64,000 bases of DNA from positions 44,801-108,800 of the forward strand of contig KN834860.1 of the NCBI GenBank assembly GCA_000827265.1. The letters are read 5' to 3'. How positions within the stretch are numbered: position 1 is the first letter of the stretch; every line of letters begins with the position of its first letter. This DNA is from Collybiopsis luxurians FD-317 M1. Taxonomy: Eukaryota > Basidiomycota > Agaricomycetes > Agaricales > Omphalotaceae. Below the pieces are notes generated by a model. The model did no database searches, was not told where the DNA came from, and saw nothing but the letters and a program-made list of their open reading frames with translations. This document shows, in pieces, positions 11,401 through 23,529 of this stretch. The translations under genes were made by a program, and so were the position numbers.

Positions 11401-13116
11401 CCATCAAACTCATACATTCCAGCCAGAATATGATTTGGCAACTGCATGTAAAATTTATCACCCCTTTGTCAATCACATTCGTAGCTTTAACATTTTCTAC
11501 ATGGTGTGCCCACCATTGTACACTGTACTGCAATTGAGATGAAATGTTTTGATCAATCCTTTTTTCCAAATCCCTTATCTCATAGTTTAGAATTGAAGAG
11601 GTTTCCAGATTGCAAATATTGAATCTCAGTTCTGTATTGAGAACTTCCAAGCAGACCCTGGCCAACTTGGCATGTTGTAAAGTTTTTTGAATTTTGAACT
11701 CTGCTGGACATTGTTCTGAACTTAGAAATTCTGTCAATGACAAATGGTAATAAATCTTTCCACTGTTCAAATATAACACTGCTTTCAAAACATCAACAAC
11801 TCTCTTCACTGCAGAATAAGTTACATTTGACCCCTGCACAAGCATTGCTAAAGTGTCCAATGTCAAAGGCTCATAAGCTGAAATGATTGTGCCTACAATC
11901 AATTGGCATTGGTGCCGACTTTGTTTATTGGTGAAGTATTGCTTTAAGACCTCTCCATACAAGTCATATAATCTTGCATGTAGATGCTCACTCTCATGCC
12001 TTCTTGACTGTAAAAGAATTTGGATATTAGTTGTCCTGTCCATTCCTGATTCAATGAATTCCATTGCAGTATTGGCCCACATGAACAGACCATCTGCTTT
12101 AAAAGCGAGATTATCCATGTCACTCTCTAAAACTCCATCATCATCCAGATATGCAAATCTTTCCCTAAAAAATGTCTTAATATCTTGATGAGCGGAATAA
12201 TTAAGAGTTAAGTCAAATGACTGAATATGCTTCTTGTTCAGCATTGTTTTTTGAATCTCATTATTGGGACGACTCATTACTATCACCCGAATCCACTTTA
12301 TTTTGCTCAAATGACCTTGCAGTTGGTTAAGCAGGATATGCTGCTCAATAGCTTTCCCCCACTCATCTAGTCCATCAATGATAATAATAGTGGGCTTGAA
12401 TGCACTGATGGTGTACAATGGTTTGCAGAAAATAGACAACTGCTCCTTCAAGGGGATACTCTCCACATGCAGAGAAATATCCTTCTCAAGTGCATCCAGT
12501 AAAGCTTTAGCATATTCTGGATATGCCTTTGCTAGATGGTAGCCGATGGTTGGCACCAGAATAGAAGTATTACTTGTCTCTTGACCTTTAACGCAATGAA
12601 AGGTCAGTGCCAAGGTAACTTGGTCATCCATTTTGCGGAGTTTTTCTGCAAGCGTAACTGCTATTGCACTTTTGCCGCTTCCAGCTAACCCATAGATCCA
12701 AGCCATATAACTGTCTGGCTTGAGGACCCACTGACAGAGATCCTTGAGAATCACAACACGGGTTCCTTCCATGCAGCTGTTCTGTTTCTTCACTGGGTTG
12801 ATGATGGGATTGAGCTTTTCTTTGAGACGATCAATATTGTCCTGTCCTGTTTTTACAAAATTATTATTTTTTGAATGTAAAAATTTGATATCACCTTACC
12901 GAAATGTTGATGAACTTCATGATGAACATCTCTTCCTACAGCATAGAAAGCTGGCGATCCTTGTATCCCAAAATTAGAAGCACCAGATAGTATTGAAACT
13001 GGAGGCCCAACAGCTCCTCCTGGCCCTGCATTCCTAAGTTAGAAAAGACAGAATTGATACTACATCGGCTACTTGCAATGAGCATCACTTTCTGGGACAC
13101 GATGTCCTTCCGACAT
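8463..13116 (-). CDS. NACHT-WD40 NLR-type STAND protein 1, 17 WD repeats
   Basis: Proposed exons: 13116-13073, 13033-12900, 12846-11339 and 11291-8463 (introns of 39, 53 and 47 nt), giving 1504 codons in one frame. Residues 1-77 hold an unrecognised N-terminal segment shared with paralogue 2. The NACHT domain has Walker A 'GLAGSGKS' (about 112-119) and Walker B 'IIIIDGLDEWG' (about 214-223). From about residue 638 there are 17 WD repeats, nearly all 43 aa, of type 'VTSVAYSPDGQYVVSGS..KTVRIW', building one or two beta-propellers. Fungal STAND proteins of this kind act as self/non-self or heterokaryon-incompatibility receptors (family knowledge). The stop of the two paralogues is replaced here by a sense codon. 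This yields a 60-residue extension ending in a hydrophobic stretch, unless a 50-nt GTAAGT...CAG intron (8571-8620) is removed, which creates a stop at residue 1453. The first short intron is the least certain. Confidence 0.85.
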
Positions 13117-13729
13117 GGAAGATGGAGGTAGGGAAGGAAAAGGAGAGGCGTAAAAGACAATCTGAATATAACCAGGAACAAGCGGAAATCAAACGTAAAC
13201 GGGAAGCTGGGAAGATGGCTGCAGAATGCCTTGACGGCGATGATTGATGGAAATTCCATGGAAACTTATTCTACTTTGTATTGCATCGAACCTCGGTATT
13301 TCTAGCTGTATCTTGTTGTACTGTGCTTCCAATTCCCCTTAGACGATGTCTTGAAAATGGGCGCTTAACAAAGGAATGTTGTATTTCGCCGAATTTGGCT
13401 CTTTTGCACTAACGAAAAAGACGGTAACAGGCTCAAATAAAAGGGTTATACTATCCAAAATATTTGTATCTAAGTCCATGCAGTACTGAAGCCGGACTAA
13501 GAGATAGATAGCGACTTGCCATATGTTCGAAAGAGAACATTTCCCTTGCAGACGTGGGCCACTACCAATGATCAGTAGCTGTTGATAGCGCCCTATCATT
13601 TTTGTCGAATTCCTCTAAAACTTTCTCTTGTCCTTCTTCGAACCTGTCTCACCCCGTGGTATTTCATGAAGCTTCAGATGCAACGTTCTCAATGTTAACT
13701 CTATACAAAAAAACGCAAGGATGAAAGCA
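13117..13729. other. Upstream region of NLR gene 1, no gene recognised
   Basis: This region should contain the promoter of the NACHT-WD40 gene. I see no convincing TATA box and no divergent effector-type gene of the kind that accompanies some fungal NLRs. Confidence 0.4.
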
Positions 13730-16700
13730 CGGTCGATTCACCCGACGTCAAGGGTTCAGCTTGATTCATTGGAGTAAAAGTGGTTGTTAAAGTACAGTCG
13801 TTGATACTAGACGCTGTTCCTTGTCATCATTTTTTTCTTATTCGCATTTCCACAACCTCTATCGACAACAGAGAAATGGAAACCCCCACCCTTCGCCTTT
13901 TCCTCGTCCAGTTTATGCAATACGCATCCACAACAAGAGTTGAACCGGATCAGCGCACCAGCGGCCTCAGCCTCCCATCGACGACACAGAATGTGGTGTG
14001 ATGCAGTGGTGGCACCTGTTTGTGCTCCGAAGGGAGACTACGACCTGTTGGAAAAGAGACTAGAACGAGGGAAAGGGAGTCAGAAAGTACCAGACTATCA
14101 CGAGCACTACGAAAATGGATAGCGAGCTTAAAATCGATAATTGCGCTGGGGTTGCGACAAGTGTGTGTACATTGCTCGTCCATCGGGATAGGTTTATTAT
14201 TGAGGCAAAATGGACATTGAGGTGGGAGTGATATGTTCCGACAGAGGTCATTGAAGGATGTGAATGAGAGACTGGCTGGAGGAAAGAAGAAAGAGATGAT
14301 ATATCGCGATTCCAAATACAGAAAACGGTACAACAACAAAGACAAAAATAACAACGCACGAATCTGCTTGGGCAGGCCCAGAGGTACTACTAGTGTCGAC
14401 AAGTCCGTTCATCCCTCCTGTGGGTCTTCCTGTTTCCCTTCCCTCTCTGCAATCTTTCGCAACCATTCATACTAGGTTAAAACAGCCTAATAAAATCAAA
14501 TGTCGGCCACCGCGAACAAGGTGCGAGAAAGCATGACGACTCGAAGGTCTCCTCTTTATACGTCCACGCAAAGCGCGAAGAAACAAAACCATGTATTAGT
14601 CCGTAAGACCAGTTGATGTTACACAAAGATTGACGTGAGTGAATACACACGGGAAGGAGGCAGAGGTGATAGCGGAGTTACGCAAAAATCTAGCCCGCTG
14701 CTTCTGCTTTAGTGCTATGTGATAGTTTTATACGTATTAAGCAGATAAAACGGATGGCAATGAAGTGCCAGCACAAGAAGAGGGTGGGATGTACACAACG
14801 TCATAGATGTAGAACCTCCAAGTTGTCCCCCATCTTCACGACCAACGCAGTCGCTGAACACCATCGAAACCTCCATCTACCCTTCATATCACAAGTGCCT
14901 ACCCTGACACAAGAGCCAAGAACAAGAATACGATCACTACACTCAGTGCTGAAGGTTCAGGTTGATTCATTGGGATGAGAACAGGTAAGGTCCATTTCGA
15001 AATTCTTTCGTTCTTTTCAGACTAATCAACCTTCGTATCTGCATTCGCACAACCAGACGAACGATGGAAGGAAACTGGTCCTGGCCGCTCCTGCTCGTCC
15101 TTATCCCGCCGCTACAAGACAAATCGACCATGAAGTTAGAGATGGACTAATGTGACAGGAGCGGACATCGCTTTTCATCCGGTGATCGTTGATAAATTGT
15201 GACCAAGCGAAATTATGGCCCGCGTATGTCGGTAGAAGGTCTGTTGAGTAGATAAACTCGACTGTAGGGATTGCCTAGCTCGAGCCCAATTCTTCTCGTA
15301 CGGTCATCTAGGCGAGGTAAGTAGTAGCGTCCTTGCGGGATGTTTCCACGGGGAGAATATGAGAATATCGAAATGGTGAGAGGAAGGGACTAGAAGGCAG
15401 GAACGGAGAAAATATACCGCAGCTATAAATACAAACGTGAATAACGATAAGAGAAGAGTAGAGAGAACTACATACTCGATAGAGCCTCTGTTCCGCTCTC
15501 TGTCTCCAGCTCCCCTTCTGACCTTTCATCTCCCCATTTTCTACGTGATTCGAATACCACTTGCTCCTGGCCGTCGAAACATTAATATCGACGGGTAAGG
15601 TGATTCCCATGTGGCCGCTGAGATGACGATAGAACATGAACGTAAACAACAGTGAAAGAAGGGTAAAAAGAATTAACACAGTCACCTTCTCCATATGACT
15701 CTACCCGACAAGACCGTTCGTGCCTCTATCCTGCTTTCCGTCTCCAACCGACCTTTCGACTTTTTCGTCTCCCTTGTATCTTCGTGATCTGGATATCGTT
15801 TGTTCTTGCCCCTCGAGAATCAACGGGTAGGTCATTCCCGTGTGACTGCTGGGATGATGGCATGACAGAGATAGGCAGAGGCTGAATGATACTTGCAGGA
15901 GACGACAGGGCGGCACCGGGGACTCTACCTGTGAAGTTGCATTTTGCATCTTCCCTCAAATGGAACGAAGTGCAAGGAACTGTATCGGTACGCTAGCTGC
16001 CGGAATGGTGAACACCGGAAGAGAATAGGTGCCGTTGGAAGATATGCGAATACTGTGAACGTTGTGAAAGGGAGAGAGGAAAGGTTGTGTGTAAAGTCAC
16101 GGCAAATGAACAAGGGAAGGTCATCGGTGGTCGTTTATTATTCGTCAAGGCCGGTGTCCCCGAGGAACGGAGGTGCATCCTACTCGTCCCGTTGGTGCTC
16201 CTTGTGGTGCTTGAGCAGGAAATTCCGGGATGCGACCTGTTGGCTGAACGTTGAACTTATTTGCACGCCGATGCAACAAATTGAGCAAAACTACAAGAAT
16301 GGACGGGCATTTCTAGCTCACTGAACCGAGGTCTAGAAACACGACACAGAACCAGGCACGTCGCGTACAAAGGTCTAGCCTAGCCTACGCAACCCATTGA
16401 TTTCGAGCAAACTTGCTTGCGGACACTCGAGGCGACGGAGTGGAGGTATGCAAGAAAAAGAAACCTTATCATATTTGCTGTATTCTTGTACGTCGTCGGG
16501 GATGGTGGTGAAAGAAATAGTAGTGGCGGAAGGTTCGGAACCGGTATCCGAGAACCGGACGCTATCCTAAGGTGACTAGACAGCGATAACAGTTTATTAA
16601 CTGCTTTTTCTAGTCTGTCCAGAATTCTCCAAGCTAACATACTTACGTATCCATAATCTTCCTCCTCTCGACTATCGACAGATCACCACCGGACTTCGAC

Positions 16701-17100
16701 TCGGTAGACAGTGACTCGAGACCACCGGTTTTCGTCCGCGGCTTTAATCAGCTATACCGTCCGTCTTCTCTATGTTATTCGCTACCTCCCCATCGACCTC
16801 ACCCACCCCGTAACCCGTTTAGCAGTTCCTCGCAATCGTCATTGCAGCCGCTTTGATCCCAAACACGGCGCTCGCTCGTTCCATCCCTCAGCCTTCCCAT
16901 CTAACCCTTCAATGACATTCACTAGCGTGGAGGCTGGAATTGGAATTGGAACCTCTCGGAGCGGAAGTATAGACGTGGACGTTATGTACTTTCGTGGCTA
17001 CTGCACCCTCTTCAGCCCTGAGCAAAGGCATCGAAGCCAGTCTCATAAGACTCACTCGATTTGCCTTCGCTGATTTCTGCCGATTGTGATTAAAAATTTG
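13730..17100. repeat. Dispersed long-repeat family, rearranged copy
   Basis: Blocks shared with other parts of the window occur here, several of them twice. The block 'ttgattcattgg' is at 13760 and 14962, followed each time by a 'ctcgtcc' block (13900, 15094). A 160-bp block with 'ctcc...cgtgattcgaat' and 'atcgacgggta' occurs at 15470-15640 and again at 15710-15870. The segment 16640-17000 ('cttcctcctctcgact', 'taccgtccgtc') matches 46790-47100. Several open frames overlap on both strands, none with a recognised domain, and I treat them as non-coding. Confidence 0.55.
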
Positions 17101-19123
17101 GTTGCAACAGGTTCTCCTTGCTCAATGCGAATTTGTCCCTACACTTGCTTTATCTTCCCTCCATCGATGACTAAGATGACAGTGGAGGTGGTCCTTATCC
17201 TTCCCGTTGCTCCCTGAGACGAGCAGCTCAATGACCAATCACATTTGCGAGACTCAAGTGCACTGAATATGAAACCATCGGTCACCACTCAAGCGTGGTT
17301 TGTAAACGGAAACGCATTCGATCTTCGAGGCTGCTTGATTACAACTAGTGTCGAGAGTGTGTGAAGGAGGGGGTAACTTGAAACTGCGCTGCTGCTATCG
17401 ACGCGAAAGATTAGGATATGATCTTCCGATATCAAGGATAGACTAGTAAGACCAATGATTGCCTAAACTGACTCCAATCGTACTAGTACCAGTACAGGTG
17501 GCGGTAGAGGTAAACGGAGGTAGGATACAAGTACAAGAAGGATGTTCAGGTGGAAACCTAGGGTGTACGTGCACACGAGGCAAGGAGCAGACCAGAACCG
17601 AATCCATTCGTGCCGCTGGTGGGGTTGGCTGGGGAAGCAAAAATTGAGAAAATTAGAGGATTTAATCTTTAGTGTATCAAGAGTATATCGAGCCAAGTCC
17701 GACATTTATTCAATACTTACCTTTCTTAGCAAAGTATATGTGCTGGTCATCGCTAACAATTAAGATGAGCGGCTGTAAAAAGAGTAAGAAGGTCGCCAAA
17801 TCTATATACAATCATATTGGACATCTTCACAGTAGTAGCTTCATTTTGCTTGAGTGGAGGGCATGCGCCCCGGTCCTCGGATACAACATACATCGGAGTC
17901 AACAACTTTAGTAATACTCGCTCTAGAGTATTTGTCTTTTCATTTTTTATGGATCAATTGTGCCATGACGGTACTAGCTCATTCAATATTCAACTCACAT
18001 TGAATGCGTAATAGCAGAGAAAGTTCAAGGTGAACGGATAGATCAAGAGTAATCTGGACTGATGTAAGTAGTCGGAGTAAAGGATATGAGGAACCAGAAA
18101 ACATCCCCGAAACCTCGAATCAACACATAAGGCATCATTGCAGAGGACAAATGGAGTTGGTTCTCAGTGATGACATACATGAATAGGAGTAGTGCACCCA
18201 AGGTCGGGCTTAGAGACCCCACGCGCTGCGCGCCGAGTCGAAATAAGCGGAGCTGAGTATAGTCAATGCTACTGGGAAGGACTTGAATGTGGCAAGCGGC
18301 AGCAAGGCAAGCCGATTAAGCCGGTCATTTCAATCTTGATATTTTATGATGGAGCCGATGCTCTACTATCTATGTACTAGAGTTGATAACGTACCCAGAA
18401 TTAATACTTTCGCAGAAAATCCTTTCGTTTGAGTGCATTTCTGGACTGTTCATTCTCAAACTCTTTCTGCACATTAAATTAGAACTAATAGTTATACTAA
18501 TCAACTTTTTATGAGGATTATCGAGCTTGAAAATAATCAGGGAATTTTTCAAGTGTTCAAATGATAGGTTTCCCTTTATCAGCGCCGGGAAGCATCAAAA
18601 ATGCTCAATTTATTTTAACTTTCGGATATTATGTTCTTTATGTCATTTTAAAGTATTTAAGGACCATCCGTGGATTTAAATCAATACGGATTTCTCTCAA
18701 ACGAACGAAGATGGTGAAAACAGTCTTTTCCCATGGGCTTCGGAAAGCACCGGTCCGAGTATCAACTCCCGCCATTTTAATGTCCTTTCTCGGGAGACAG
18801 CTGGCACAACCTTAAGGCTCTGAAAATTTTTAAACTTGGTCAATTCAAAGCTTAACGTATATGTTTAATATCTCTCAAGTTTGAGCAGAGTTGACCAAGA
18901 ATTGCAAAAGTTTTCCTATACCGACATTTTCGTTATCAACTCCGGTACATAGATAGTATTTTTGGGAAGCTGGACTAAAAACAGTAAAGCCGTGGCTCCA
19001 TCTGGCCCATTCAGGGACAAGCCATTCAAGGCCATGAGTACATACCCCGAACCGTCGCCAGCCAAGCCGCGCCTTGAAAATTTCAATCAAAAAATACATA
19101 ATCTGACCCTGAGTCGGTACATT
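17101..19123. other. No gene recognised
   Basis: Mixed sequence with only short frames lacking domains. The block near 17230-17340 may be a very diverged continuation of the dispersed repeat. Nothing else is supported. Confidence 0.4.
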
Positions 19124-19125
19124 TA

Positions 19126-19347
19126 CAGCTGATTGGGAAATTGTAGAATAAATTCCAAAAAATGCACTTCAGTGATGGTGTTTACTGCCAAACAAATATA
19201 CTATTCATTGCTCCACCGATTCCGGGACAGCTGTACATTTACTTAGCGACATTCTCGGGGAGCAATGAATTGGTAGTTTGTTTATAGGTAAGCACGATCA
19301 GAAAGGCACGTTTTTTGGAATCCATTCTACAATTTCGCAATCAGCTG
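19126..19347. mobile_element. Mariner-type MITE, 222 bp, TA target duplication
   Basis: The ends are inverted repeats of about 40 bp. The left arm begins CAGCTGATTGGGAAATTGTA and the right arm, read inward, begins CAGCTGATTGCGAAATTGTA. The element is flanked by the dinucleotide TA on both sides (19124-19125 and 19348-19349), the usual target duplication of Tc1/mariner elements. The internal sequence is also nearly self-complementary ('attcattgctcc' against 'ggagcaatgaat'), so the whole unit can fold back. It has no coding capacity. Confidence 0.85.
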
Positions 19348-19349
19348 TA

Positions 19350-20822
19350 AAAGTTCTGACTTGGTTCTCATTACCCTAATCACGCTACTACTTGTCCTCG
19401 ATGCGCTACAGCAAAGGAAGAGCCTCCAAACACATACCGAGATGTTCTCCAGAAATGGAGTGCATTCCGGGGCAGTAATAGTACCTATCAGCTCTGTCCC
19501 CTATCTGGACCTCGTTTCCTCGACAGCTCAACAATAACACGCTCGGCTCCCTTCTCACTATGTCCGCAGCGATGGATAACTGGAAGGCGCCAGTCCGGAG
19601 ATCTGTTAGTCAAGTTAGGCTGCTTTAGATAACAAGTACGGCTGCTTGCATAAGGTTTGCGTTTATTTGTACTAGAGCCCGAAACAAAGCAAGTGCCTAA
19701 AGCCGTTTATTTCCATAGTGATCGACCCGATGTCATCGGATAGTGGTCATACAATTTAGCGGGTCTGGGGTTCCAAATCTAGGGGGCGAACAAAAACAAC
19801 TAAGGAAGCATTGAAAGAATTGAAACTCCAAAACTTTATGCAAACGACTGTATCTGTTACCTAAAGCATTGTAACAAGACTGAAAGATCCCCCCGACTGA
19901 CCCCATCTGTGTCATATTTGAAAACCAGTGAGTGCTTCCATTGCGGTGGGATCGGAAGTGATTGACAATGCCGGGCTGGTTTACTTTCTTTCAGCTACAT
20001 ATTCAGCCCTTCCTTTGCTGTGCTTCGACCTTGCACCACTGGCCAACCACGGCATGGTCACTGAGCAAGGTCTTGCTAGGTTACTTCTCTGTTCGTTGAC
20101 CACGCAGGAGCGAAAGTAGAGTTCACACTGAAAACCCACCATACAAATTGATCACTTGAGTTTGACTTGGGAAACAGTAAAATTATGGTTCAATCCCTGC
20201 TTGGTAAGTTCTTCCGGTTACTTTATCTGTACAGATTATTACAATTGCGCCTTACGTAAGTACTACTCAGTGCGGATGTTGCGGATATGCCAGTAGGCTT
20301 CCAAGAGTCATACGGATTATTCCCTCGAGTCTGAGTAGAGCAAATCAGCAGTTCATGCAGTGACAGGATATGTCATTTCCCTAATCCCTGAAGCTCGTGG
20401 ACCATGCCATTTCTGAAATGTACCGGATTGGAAGCGGAAACCATAAATTTTCATTCTCCTTCACCTGATTGACGGCTTGCATAGGAACTATCTGATCTTG
20501 CCAACTCTGCCAATCGGATAAGCATGTTCTGTTAAACTTCTACCAGACATACTTTGTATTTATTACCAGGGTCGATCATAGACATTATAAATAGGAACCA
20601 CCGGTTCAAACTGCCACTTAAGGAATGCATGTTAAGTCACATTGTCTGTCTTGGTATATCTTAGTACCGGCTGACAGCCAGACTTCTATTACATCAAAGA
20701 AGAATAAGTTGTACCGCACAGAAGCCGCTTTCTAACATTTGTCAGTCTTAATATCGGCCATGCCAATTGATGCGGGTTTATTCATAGTTAAAACTTACCC
20801 AGACACTTTTTATATCTCATGT
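19350..20822. other. No gene recognised
   Basis: Only short frames are present, without conserved motifs. The right end carries the promoter of the TenA-like gene. Confidence 0.4.
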
Positions 20823-20823
20823 C

Positions 20824-20831
20824 TATATAAG
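20824..20831 (+). promoter_or_regulatory. TATA box of the TenA-like gene
   Basis: The sequence TATATAAG lies 43 bases upstream of the proposed ATG at 20874. That spacing would place transcription start only 10-20 bases before the start codon, giving a very short leader. Confidence 0.5.
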
Positions 20832-20873
20832 CAGTCGAGAATCTCCATCTTTTGAAAGTTCTGCGCTGTTAAT

Positions 20874-22574
20874 ATGTCTAACTTGAATTTCTTGTTCGAT
20901 ACTCCTTCTCGTCATTCACGTGGATACCTTGTATCCAGCATCCTCTACAAGGGAATAACTGCAAAATTTGCAAAAGATGGTCACAAGGCCGGAAAAGAAC
21001 TTATCGCTGCACTGAAAAGCAATACAGAGCCGGAAGAGTAAGATTAAACTTCCCTCCCTTGGTTGCATATGACGACTACTCACAAGCTCTGATATGTAGC
21101 GTCGTGATCGGCAAATTGTGGAATGAGAAAAGCAATGAGGATGTGGTCAAGGCCTTCATGAGCAACCGCCTCTGCAGAGAGGCAGCTGCCGGGAACTCTG
21201 AAGCTCTCGAGGCTTATAAAAGATATGCTGTAGTCAGTCATGACTTTTAATCTGTATTCAAATATTTTCTTTGACGGCCAAGCTCTAGCAAGATTATTTC
21301 TATCTGGTCGACTGGGTTCGGTTTTTAGTCCTGCGCGCGGCACAAATGTCTCCTCATGACTTCGATCTCAGCCAAGTGGGTGGAACTCTGCAATCCATTT
21401 CGAACGATAGCAGCTATCCTACAGATTGGTTTGTCACATGTTTGCAAGAACTCCAACTCTCCTCCAACGACTTTCAAGTTGAGAGGAATGTCGCAGAGCT
21501 GGCATATTCTCAATACCTTCAGAACAATGCCCATAGCGACGACTGGTATAATCTTCATGTTATCCTGATCGGTTGTTACTGGGTTTGTATCTTACTATGT
21601 TCTCTATCTTCTATCATTTATCATACCATTGATAACAGGGATGGTGCAAGCTGGCATTGGAGCTTTACAGTGACACAAAAACAAAAACGGATACAATCTT
21701 CTATAAGAATTGGATTCTTCCGAGTGTAGACCTCGCCGACCCCAGAAATCCAACCTTTCCTTCGTCTGCCAAACAGCTATCTAGTAAGTGTTCAATGAAG
21801 GCATGTTCTCATCCTCAAATTTGAGCAGAGTTTCTTGATTTAATGGCACCTGCCCAAACTGCTCCCCAGTGGGCCCGCATTCAGGAACTGTTTCGCATCT
21901 CCCTTCGCCTTGAAGTGGGGTTTTTCAATTCTGGATTTGACGCAGTCTCTCTGAATAAAGGAGCTCAGACCGGTGGGCAGTTACTCACTGATGCAATGCG
22001 CTCCTACACTTCTGATGCACTAAAAAGGTAAGTCTACGGCGTGTTCGCCAACCCGCAAACCAGAAGCTAACTCTGGAGTCTAAAAAGGAAGTTGACTGGG
22101 TACAGTTATGATGAGAATCAGCCTGGACCTTTGAACCATTCATCCATAGATGGAACGTGGATTCAGTCATCCCAAGCGACATCTTATACTCTTGGTATGG
22201 ATTTTAGCACCGAAGCCCTGCGCCAGAAGCATGGTGTTAAAGCCCTTACTACATTACCAAAATCCGGGAAATTAATTTTTTCAGAGGGCACAGGCTATGT
22301 GGTTGGGCTTTCCATTCAGTCTCCTACAATCCAGGGTCAGTGGTGTCTTAGTCAAGACTTACAGCTTGGGACCGAAGAAGTGAGCATTGAAGTAGAACCT
22401 AACAGTCAGGATGTATGTCTCAATATACATCACATCACCAATGTAGAGCTAATGTGGGTCTTGACAGTGGAAAATGACTGTGTGGTACATTCCGAAGACA
22501 ACCAAATGAGCCCCATGGCCCCCACCTTGATCTTGCGTATTCTACTCACTGTACTCTGCTGTTCCTACCATTAG
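20874..22574 (+). CDS. TenA/THI-4 (PqqC-like) domain protein with C-terminal extension, 473 aa
   Basis: Exons: 20874-21037, 21100-21232, 21289-21582, 21639-21783, 21829-22027 and 22088-22574 (introns of 62, 56, 56, 45 and 60 nt), giving 1422 nt in one frame. Residues 1 to about 290 match the all-helical TenA fold (heme-oxygenase-like). I see 'YKRYAVQDYFYLVDW' (about 94-108), the signature where TenA proteins read QDY.YL; 'IGCYWGW' with Cys195 in the position of the TenA nucleophile; and 'LEVGFF' with Glu274 in the position of the second catalytic residue. TenA enzymes hydrolyse thiamine or aminopyrimidine breakdown products in thiamin salvage (family knowledge); substrate here is inferred only. 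The last ~180 residues are beta-strand-like and unrecognised. Intron 2 uses the donor GTCAGT, and the shorter GTAGTC alternative would drop one residue. The gene looks intact. Confidence 0.8.
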
Positions 22575-22975
22575 TGTGCAGTTGATTTGTTTTCATTTGC
22601 TTCTGCCGAAAGACATGGTTCCTCAGGCGAAAGATCTCAATTACCTGTGAACATTGTGTAAGTATATGTACATACCAACCCTGCTCTATGAGTAGTATCG
22701 CTCAATTTTTGATCTTATTTTGCGCGATTGTGAGCATGAGAAGCTTTCCTAGGTCTACCCCCCTCCCCCTACTCCCCAATCACATGAGAAATCATGTGAT
22801 GTCCCAAAATGAGTCAATAATAAGTTGAAGTTCAACTTCGCATTCACTAATAAACCTATTACATTCTCAGTAAATAAACTACAAGATTAACTACTTGAGT
22901 CTACAGTGAGGAAACAGTGAAGATTTCGCAGAGTTGCCCCTCCTCGGACATGTTCGGACCATGTGCCGAGCAATG
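22575..22975. other. 3' flank of the TenA-like gene, no gene recognised
   Basis: AT-rich sequence with a C-rich patch near 22760. A perfect short palindrome, 'cacatgagaaatcatgtg', lies near 22780. No coding feature is supported. Confidence 0.4.
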
Positions 22976-23480
22976 TCAGTACCCATCATTTCCACCGCAC
23001 CGCTCTCGCTATTCGCTTGCTGATCTCTTCAGGCTGATCCTCATTGATCCCCGCTGTTCTCGCTTCCCGCCCACTTTTACTGCCCCCCGCCGCGTCCCTG
23101 CCTTTTGTCTGGACATTTGCCCAAATATGTACAATGTATTTAACAATGTATTAGCTCTAACATTGTACAATAACTTAATGACACACTATTGGCTGCATGT
23201 AACTTATACACTGTAGAGGAGCTCAATTGAACAGATTGAAATGAATAATTGCCAGACTAGGTCATTTCTGATATACAATTATCTATGTACATAATAGTAT
23301 ATGCTATGTTTATTACTAGGAAGGCAAAAAGTCTGAACAAAAAGTAACTGGAGGGAGGGACAATGGGTGGGGGGTGGGAACAGTGGGTGGGAACTGGGAA
23401 CAGCAAGGATCAACGAGGATCAGCCTGAACGGATCAGCAAGCGAATAGCGAGGGCAATGCAGTGGAAATGATGGGTACTG
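22976..23480. mobile_element. Foldback element with ~115-bp inverted arms
   Basis: The left arm (22976 to about 23092, beginning CAGTACCCATCATTTCCAC) is the inverted counterpart of the right arm (about 23362-23480). They share 'ctcgctattcgcttgctgat' and 'ttcaggctgatcctc'. The middle is AT-rich and non-coding. I could not find a matching target duplication, so the superfamily is open and the true ends may lie slightly outside. Confidence 0.65.
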
Positions 23481-23529
23481 CAGCCGTATCACTGGGAAAA
23501 GCTAGCCTGGCGGATGTTGATAATGCTGG

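Noticed and set aside
13950..16640. Several overlapping frames of 80-150 aa on both strands
   Set aside because: No domain, start context or splice pattern. They lie in dispersed-repeat blocks whose copies elsewhere do not keep the frame.
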